A DNA stretch of 64,000 nt from assembly GCA_030248135.1 (NCBI GenBank), contig JASANC010005514.1, positions 1 to 64,000 on the forward strand, given 5' to 3'. Every line of letters starts with the position of its first letter. The stretch's first letter is position 1. Made by a program: the position numbers and the translations under genes. Origin of the DNA: Theristus sp. LFF4_11 (Eukaryota; Nematoda; Chromadorea; Monhysterida; Xyalidae). The notes beneath the pieces were generated by a model, which was not told the origin of the DNA, made no database searches, and saw only the letters and a program-made list of their open reading frames with translations. Of this stretch, positions 57,985-64,000 are shown one piece after another.

Positions 57985-58774
57985 TAGAAATGTAAGCTTT
58001 AAAAAATTTTTTATATTTTTTTAAAGTAAAAAAAGAGCATTTTTTATTTTTTTTAATTTTTCAAATTTTTTTTTGTTTTTAAATTTTTTTCAGGTCTTTC
58101 AAAAATAATATCAAAAATGCGTGTTAGTTTTCGGTTTTGTTTCCCTTATTTTTGGCATATGGAGCGGGGGAGCCGCATTATCAGTCATTCAGTCCCCGCT
58201 TTTCTTCAAGAATGCCTAGATTTGCATCCCTCAACCATCAACCTCCCTGAACGAACCAACATTCTCGATCAAGTTTTCTCGTAACGTTTCAAAATTGAAG
58301 ATTCCAGGAAACGTTGAGAAACTGAAGTGAAACATGGCGCATAGCACTGCCGAAGTTATCGAAATTGAAGATCATGGAGAAAATGGTGAAAATCAGACTT
58401 TACTTTGTGACATAGTCTTCAACTCTGCAGGTGGTATTCTGGATCGATTTATCGACTTTTTTGAGCCTTGGTGAGACATGATCGACTCGTGTCGTCAGTC
58501 GTCGCCAGTTCCATCACACCGGTGAGTTGCTTGTTTGTTATTTGAGGGAAATTGAGAGACAAAACACGAGGCACGATGTCGTCGGTGGAAAAATGGGATC
58601 GCTGAAGCCAAATCTGAAATTTTCACCCTCATCCCATATGAGTGGGGGTCATATGGTAAGTCGGTTGGTTCTCAGACAGTGATATTCGGTCGGACTCCCT
58701 GAAAAATTCTAAACAACTTTGTTAAAAAAAATTTTAAAAAAAATAAAAAAATAGGGATTTTTTTGACATCTCTA
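57985..58774. mobile_element. Non-autonomous hAT-like element with 8-bp target duplication
   Basis: The element runs from TAGAAATGT to GACATCTCTA (inverted TAGAGATGTC), and the flanking words GTCTGACC at 57977-57984 and 58775-58782 are identical. An 8-bp duplication and TAG-type ends are typical of hAT transposons. Both subterminal regions are A/T-rich runs. The interior has a 46-codon frame at 58334 (+) of unknown meaning and no transposase. Confidence 0.75.
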
Positions 58775-59548
58775 GTCTGACCTGACCTGCAGTTCGTAGA
58801 AATGGGTAATCAGATTCAATGAAAATTGTTTGCCTGCTGAAGTCGCGCATCGAAAACGACAGCGAAAATGTTTCCTTCAGAAAAAAATTCTCTTGAACAG
58901 ACGACGTCACTGATGAAATTTAGACATGAAGTCGAAGCAATATACAAATAATGTAGCTCTGAATTCTTAATTTCTCACAATCATTTACTGTTTTCTGCCG
59001 TTTTAGGATACGTTTTTGTGCTGCGCAAGTGGAACAGAATTGATTTGAAGTGGTTTTCTCTGTTTCTGTTTGTTTTTCTATGAAATTTATGCAGTGTTGT
59101 ACATGAACGTACACCGTTTGGAGGCATTTGGCCTCAGAAATTATATTTACACGATCTATCAATTAGTGTTGCAATGCATCCATCAACGTCAGAATTTATT
59201 TGTTCACACAAACAAAAAGATTTAAAAAAACCGGTTAGAAAAACATCATTCTAATCAAAAAAGGACAGAAGTCGAAAAACAAATGCGTCTGTGTTTGTAA
59301 TAAATGCATTGCAACAAAATTTACTAATAGGTAACAATCGCAGGTGATTTTGCAGGAGTATTCATGTTCACAGAATCGGTTGATGACCAGGAATGGTCTT
59401 CTCTGCAGAGCGCATGACTGTTTCGAAAATAAAACAGCTAATATTAACGTTGATTTTGTGCGATTTTACTATCTAGGTTTTCTGATGTTTTACCCAGACT
59501 ATAAGATCTGTCTGTTGTAAAACAGCTTCGGCAGTTCTGCCTGGTGTC

Positions 59549-59603
59549 CGTCGCACTGACGAGCCAGGGGCACCGCGGTATGCGTCTACCTGGCGAAACC
59601 GCA
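59549..59603 (+). ncRNA. Hammerhead-ribozyme-like motif, copy 2
   Basis: CTGACGAG (59556-59563), stem GCCAGG/CCTGGC (59563-59568 with 59589-59594) and GAAAC (59595-59599) repeat the arrangement at 25521. The inner loop also keeps CGCGGTAT followed by GCG/CGC. The central base pair of stem II is T-A in one copy and A-T in the other, which favours a conserved RNA stem. A small CGC/GCG stem III is possible, but the base triplet after it (AAC) does not fit the NUH rule. Confidence 0.4.
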
Positions 59604-60154
59604 AACAGCGAACTGTATTGCTAAATTGTAAAATTTGTTCGTTTTCTCATGTGGAGAACACATGCGATAAACCTGATACATACGGTGGTCAGGTAGTTTG
59701 GCATACGATTTCTCCTGCACACTATCCTGTGATTGTTCTCATTGACGGATGACGTCAGATTCGGGTGTGCACGAACAAGTAAATTAAAATGGCGTTGACC
59801 ACGGTGTTAACGTCAAACCACTGTATGTCTCGCGTGAGAAGGAAACTATTTTAATACCTCCATTGTTCACTGCCGACCAAGCAACTAGTTTATACTCACA
59901 CGAAAAACTTTTGCGGTACATCGGCAACATCGTGATAATCTTCGAATCATGACGTTGCTGTTTTGCCCAGACATGCATGCACCTGTTCTTAAATTCCCGA
60001 AACAAAGAAAAAGCAAACAAAAACTAATTAGTTATATGTGCCGGTGGGAATGACATTCGAGACAAAGAACAGAAAATGTTGAATTCAGAGAGAGTGGTCC
60101 GTCACTGATGTGCGCTCATAACAGTCGCAGTTAAAAATACGGGATTCGGCGGAA

Positions 60155-60162
60155 TATAAATA
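60155..60162 (+). promoter_or_regulatory. TATA box of EB-Hint gene
   Basis: TATAAATA stands 172 bases upstream of the start codon at 60334. The first pyrimidine-rich initiator-like words (TCATTG) follow about 40-60 bases later. No other TATA-like box is close. Confidence 0.45.
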
Positions 60163-60333
60163 CTAGGAACACCCTCGCATCTGGAGGGTTGCGTCTGCAG
60201 TCATTGTCGTTTTCTCATTGAATGTCTTTCTTATGCACCTGAATCATTTGCGACACAAACTTGCAGCGATCCACATTCATTGGCTACTGCGACCGTGGGC
60301 TTGTCAGCGGGGAACGTTGTCACCGAACGAACA

Positions 60334-62389
60334 ATGCAACTGATCGCTTGCGCTGTGCTTGCTGCGGCGCTGACACGATGGGCGAACGCGCAAAGTCACT
60401 GGCGACCTTTGCTGATTTCGAGTTTACGTCAGAGGCTGAGCGTGGTGCAAGTAGTCAAATAGCATAGAAGCATATGGACGCTTAGCAAATAAACTGTTGC
60501 GTTGTGTTCTAATAGAGAACGCACATTGCAGCGAGCATCGGCGCTACATGCACGGGCACACAGAACGTGCCGGGAACTTGTGTGGGCGGCGCCACGTGCC
60601 AGGACATTGACCCCACGGGAACAACAACACTGCAGTGTCAGTGCCCTCTGGGCACCATTGCCACCTCAACAACAGCATGCAGTGGTAAGAAACGCAGCAC
60701 AACTGGACATCAGCACGGGCACATTGGAGTCTCCGAAACATTGCAGCATTCCCGAACGGTCCGTGCTTCTCGACGACGACGTGTCTGTCCGGCAGCACTT
60801 GTTCGAGTACGTCTGCAACGACCGCAGGCACGTGCGGTTGCCCAACAGGCAGCACTCTGGTCGGCCTCTATTGTCAAGGTACACGATGTAGAATTAGTGT
60901 TCACAAAAACAAGCATGTGCGCCGTGTTATTCACAACATGTTTCATTAATGTTATTGTTTTGGGTTCTGCGACTCAATGGCGTTTGCAGACGATGAAAAG
61001 AAAACTAGTTTCAATCTTTATGCGGCATTCAACTAAGTCACCCGGCCCTACAGTATTTCGGGCACTCGGATCACTTCACGAACGTTGAGCTCCCGCGTTG
61101 CTTTTGAAACTGTGTACCCACCCTATGCGCGCATCGAGTCTCGGAGCGCCAAAATAAAACAAAATAAATGAAATTCGCCGTATAATGTGGCAGTGAGTTT
61201 GTTTGCCGTACACAGCCCCACCGGGCGCCGCTTGCAGTGCTGGTGTGACATGCACGGGCGGCAGCAGCTGCATCAACTCCGTTTGCACCTGTCCCGTTAC
61301 ATTGACAGTGACGGGAACGGGTACCACGGCAACCTGTGGCACCCGTAAGTACATGTGAATGGTAGTGGCGTTCAATGTCAAAACACTTGTTGTTGTTGTT
61401 CAATCTAGTTTTCCATTGAATCCGAGCAAACATATTCCAGTCAATTCGGCAGTGATCTGTTTCTCTGGCGACCAGCTGGTGCAGACAGCAGCCGGCACGA
61501 AACGCATGGACGAACTCGAACTCGCTGACGAGGTGTGCGCGTGACACAGAACGCATCAGCGCTGTTGTTGTTGCGATTTTTCGGTGATGTTTTTCGCCAG
61601 GGCTAACCCAAAGAAGCGTACAGAACGCCATTGAGTAGGGCGCCCATCGCGTATCCTGTCATTAAGTGCCTATACACCCCTCGGCGGGGCTCGATCCCCC
61701 GAGCGCACAGACAATGGTCTAACGCACTACCACCAGGCCACGAGGGTGTTCACAGCTGCGTCCGTTTGTGAGCGTTGCTTTTGGTGCACGCAGGTTCTGG
61801 TGGGCGACGGCCGCTACAGCACCGTGGTCACGTGGTACCATCGCAAGACGGAGGGCGCGCACGCGTATCTGCGCATCGAGACTGCCTCGGGCAGGACGCT
61901 GACGATCTCACGGGAGCATCTGCTGCCGCGTGTCGCCTGCGACCAACAGAACGTCGATTTGCAGCTGCTCCTGGAGACGGCCGAGTTTGCGGAGAAGGCA
62001 AACGAGGGCGACTGCCTGCTGACCGACGACGGCAAGGACACCATTGTCAAGGTGGTCATTGTGCTCTGTGTGTGCTCATCAATAGCTTGACTCGCTGCAA
62101 CATGCTCTCGTTTCATACAGTCCGGTTGATGTGCGTGTTGTTGCAGATCAGGCCGGTTGAGTCGCGCGGTGCGTACGCGCCGGTGACGGCTGACGGTAGC
62201 CTGCTTGTGAACGGAGTGCATGTGTCGTGCTACGCAGCAGTCGAGAGCCACCGTCTGCAGCACCAGATCGCCGCCAAGTACACACAGCTGCAGCAGCTGC
62301 TCGGCGTGCTCAAGCAACAGCCGACCGGCGAAGAGGTGCCGTTGATGCTGCAGTCGCTGCACTTCATCAACGACGTGCTCGCACAGTGA
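60334..62389 (+). CDS. Secreted EB-EB-EB-Hint protein (Hedgehog-related autoprocessing domain)
   Basis: Seven exons keep phase: 60334-60394, 60532-60684, 60747-60878, 61216-61344, 61441-61532 (acceptor alternative at 61453), 61794-62051, 62147-62389; 355 residues. The first exon is a signal peptide (MQLIACAVLAAALTRWANA). Exons 2, 3 and 4 each encode one Cys-rich EB module (for example CSAGVTCTGGSSCINSVC), all bounded by phase-1 introns, as after exon shuffling. Residues 159-355 are a Hint domain: nucleophile-like C165 in VICFSGD, ELELADEVLVGDG, TISREHLLP with H231, and VNGVHVSCYA (296-305), the Hedgehog-type end. Hint domains cut the chain before the Cys and in Hedgehog add cholesterol; here the released part would be the EB modules. 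The residue before the Cys is Ile rather than the Gly of classical Hedgehog. Confidence 0.88.
60963..61147 (+). repeat. Palindromic MITE-like repeat, copy C
   Basis: It begins GGTTCTGCGACTCAATGG and ends GCGCATCGAGTCTCGGAGC, an imperfect inverted repeat. Inside are AACTAGTTTCAATCTTTATG and CACCCGG...CGGGCACTCGG. It lies in the intron between EB modules 2 and 3. Confidence 0.65.
61597..61746 (-). repeat. tRNA-derived SINE
   Basis: The minus strand opens with a tRNA-like head (61746-61680): A-box-like TGGCCTGGTGGTAGTG and B-box-like GGGGATCGAGCCCC, with CCTCG/CGAGG closing the acceptor stem. The anticodon arm is irregular, so it is not a functional tRNA. A body of about 80 bases follows and is shared with 16929-17021. 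It lies in the intron that splits the Hint domain. Confidence 0.7.
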
Positions 62390-62918
62390 ACATGCACCAC
62401 GCCGAACACGCCGCTTCCCAATACCGCATTTAGCTCCAGTTCTCTGTAATTACGCGTCACTCAGCGCATCGTTTTTTATTGATTGATTCGATCGACCCCA
62501 TGGTGCTGGTTGACTGCTTTATGTTGTTCTTTTTTGGTGATGGTTTCGGTGGGCTGTTTCTATTTGCATTAACTTCTGGCCTTCCTTGTCTTGGTTGTGG
62601 GACCATTCTGCCACGTACAGTCGCATTTCATTCAAATTCACATTTGCTCATGCAATGAAATGAAACGGTGGAACTTGATGTTCATATCACGTAAATGATA
62701 ATGATAACCAATTGATTTGATAATTACACGTGATCAATGACGATCGAGGAAACTGAACGAAGACGGATCAATTGAAGCACACGAGAAAGTTGCAATTACA
62801 AGAAAAAACATTTGAAATTCAGAAAGTTGGTTTCAGCCACATTATAAGCACACAATTTTGCTTGGAACAATTCAATGCATCATGATTTATTTGATTCAAT
62901 TATTCAATTACAAAACAT
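62390..62918. other. Short convergent intergenic region
   Basis: This lies between the stops of the EB-Hint gene (+) and the next gene (-). It is AT-rich with repeated ATTGATT and ATTCAATT words and no coding signal. Confidence 0.5.
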
Positions 62919-63917
62919 TCAATTCAATTCTGCGAAACAGAACCAGCTTGGCATAAACGAGAACATGCTCATCGCACGACGCACCGTGCGTGTCCAAGAT
63001 TGAGAATGATTTGAATTATCGTGCTGTATGTCATCAAAATTATACGAGTTATCACGAAACTGCTGACCACTGAAACTGTTAAAGGTAGCAGCATTGTGGT
63101 TCAATGTTAAAGTGCCACTGCGACTGGCAGACACGTAGCGGCTGGTCTGACTGCGGTTGCGTCGAAATTTTACCGATGACACAACCAACCTGATGACATG
63201 TATTACGAACTGTTTAGGTTCTGTGACTCAATGCGTTTGCAGTAAACTAGTGTCGATCTTTATGGGGCAATTCAAAATGTCCTGAGCGAACCGGGCTCAG
63301 TGAGGGGACTCGGATCCCGTGTCATGTATGAAACTGTCTATGCGTGCATTGGGTCTTGGGACCAAAAGAAAAGATATTTTAATAGCCGTACCATTTGGAA
63401 AGCGTGCAGCTGACTCTCACTACCACCAACTAACAACATACGATTCATTTCGTCATTCTTCAACTGACCATGTCAATAACTGTCATGTCAGCTGGTACCA
63501 TGCTAACTGCGTCATGTCAACTGTCCACAAGCGGTCGCCAATTTCGGCGTACCTGATTGTTTTCTGAACGACAGTGTTCATCTGCTGGTCCATCAGCGGT
63601 GCACCGGAGTCAATGTCCGACACGCCACAGTCGTTGCGACCAGTCTGCTCTTGCACCTTAGCAAAAAATAAAACTGCGCTTGCATTTCGAAATACTTGCA
63701 ACGTGCCAAGGTTTCATCAGATATCATTTCATCCTTTTTAGCATGAAACGGGTGCAGAAAACAACATGCCACATGCCATTGCGACCACTACTGACCTGTT
63801 TACAAAGAGTCAACAGAAATTTTCGTTTTTCCGACGCCGAGCTCGCGTCTGAGACAAAGCCGGCCACGACATCCTCAATGTCCGTTCGGAGTTTCAGTAT
63901 GAAAATTAGATCCGATT
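62919..63917 (-). CDS. Unidentified gene, 3' exons only
   Basis: Three exons join in phase: 63917-63796, 63656-63553 and 63189-62919. The first opens two bases into a codon after a CTAG acceptor, so the gene starts beyond the window. The sequence begins with a hydrophobic-acidic helix (SDLIFILKLRTDIEDVVAGF), continues with DSGAPLMDQQMNTVVQ, and ends with a Ser/Asn/Arg-rich low-complexity tail finishing in an aromatic stretch (MFSFMPSWFCFAELN). No family was recognised. The larger intron contains palindromic repeat copy D. Confidence 0.6.
63217..63363 (+). repeat. Palindromic MITE-like repeat, copy D
   Basis: It begins GGTTCTGTGACTCAATGCGT and ends GCATTGGGTCTTGGGACC, nearly perfect inverted ends. 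The inner phrases CTAGTGTCGATCTTTATG and GGACTCGGATC match copy C. It lies in an intron of the gene at 62919-63917. Confidence 0.7.
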
Positions 63918-64000
63918 CTAGGTGAAGACAAAACAAAACACAATTACTGAATGTTTCAGGTTACATTTACAAAAATGCTAAACACAAAGTGCCCATTCGA

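Larger units (their letters stand above)
56985..60154. other. Intergenic region with hAT-like element
   Basis: Apart from the hAT-like element, the hammerhead-like copy 2 and a possible 58-base exon at 59957-59900 (-), nothing is recognised. The longest frames are AT-rich and lack splice context. Confidence 0.45.

Noticed and set aside
61678..61746. Functional tRNA gene
   Set aside because: The A and B boxes look right, but the anticodon arm cannot form a normal 5-bp stem with a 7-base loop, and the body is shared with another locus. A SINE head fits better.

Overview
The window is eukaryotic nuclear DNA. Its genes are split into many short exons whose GT-AG junctions and reading phases can be followed by eye. 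Several features point to a nematode: EB modules, a Hedgehog-type Hint domain outside a classical Hedgehog, an ODR-2/HOT-like Ly-6 protein, and degenerate TTAGGC (nematode telomere-type) tracts. The species cannot be named from the sequence. All gene models were built by hand from splice phase and family resemblance, with no database search.

Layout. 0.76-6.6 kb (-): a Ty3/gypsy LTR retrotransposon with a long open gag-pol frame and a perfect 155-bp inverted copy of its LTR end at 7.3-7.4 kb. 8.1-14.4 kb (+): the 3' part of an LRCH gene (leucine-rich repeats plus calponin homology); the retroelement probably lies in one of its introns, antisense. 14.7-15.4 kb: a non-autonomous hAT-like element. 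16.5-19.6 kb (-): a divergent casein kinase 1 gene. 21.1-27.4 kb (-): a complete 21-exon USP20/USP33-type deubiquitinase. 28.6-29.5 kb (-): a small secreted protein, head-to-head with a SMYD4-like TPR-MYND-SET methyltransferase (30.6-33.2 kb, +). 36.1-41.0 kb (-): a complete nine-exon dve/SATB-family gene (CMP/ULD, CUTL and two atypical homeodomains). 41-55.4 kb: a gene desert upstream of dve, rich in ACATGT/TGCATG/GTACAT words. 55.5-56.4 kb (-): an ODR-2/HOT-like gene. 58.0-58.8 kb: a second hAT-like element with a perfect 8-bp target duplication. 60.3-62.4 kb (+): a gene encoding a signal peptide, three one-exon EB modules and a Hint domain with the Hedgehog-type SCYA end. 62.9-63.9 kb (-): the 3' end of an unidentified gene.

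Small dispersed repeats sit in introns: a tRNA-headed SINE (two copies), an imperfectly palindromic MITE-like family (four copies), and a pair of hammerhead-ribozyme-like motifs whose stem II shows a compensatory base change.

The genes are unrelated housekeeping or developmental loci, with no operon-like logic. The most novel items are the EB-EB-EB-Hint architecture, the hammerhead-like repeat pair, the possible membrane-anchored alternative end of LRCH, and the rearranged LTR.
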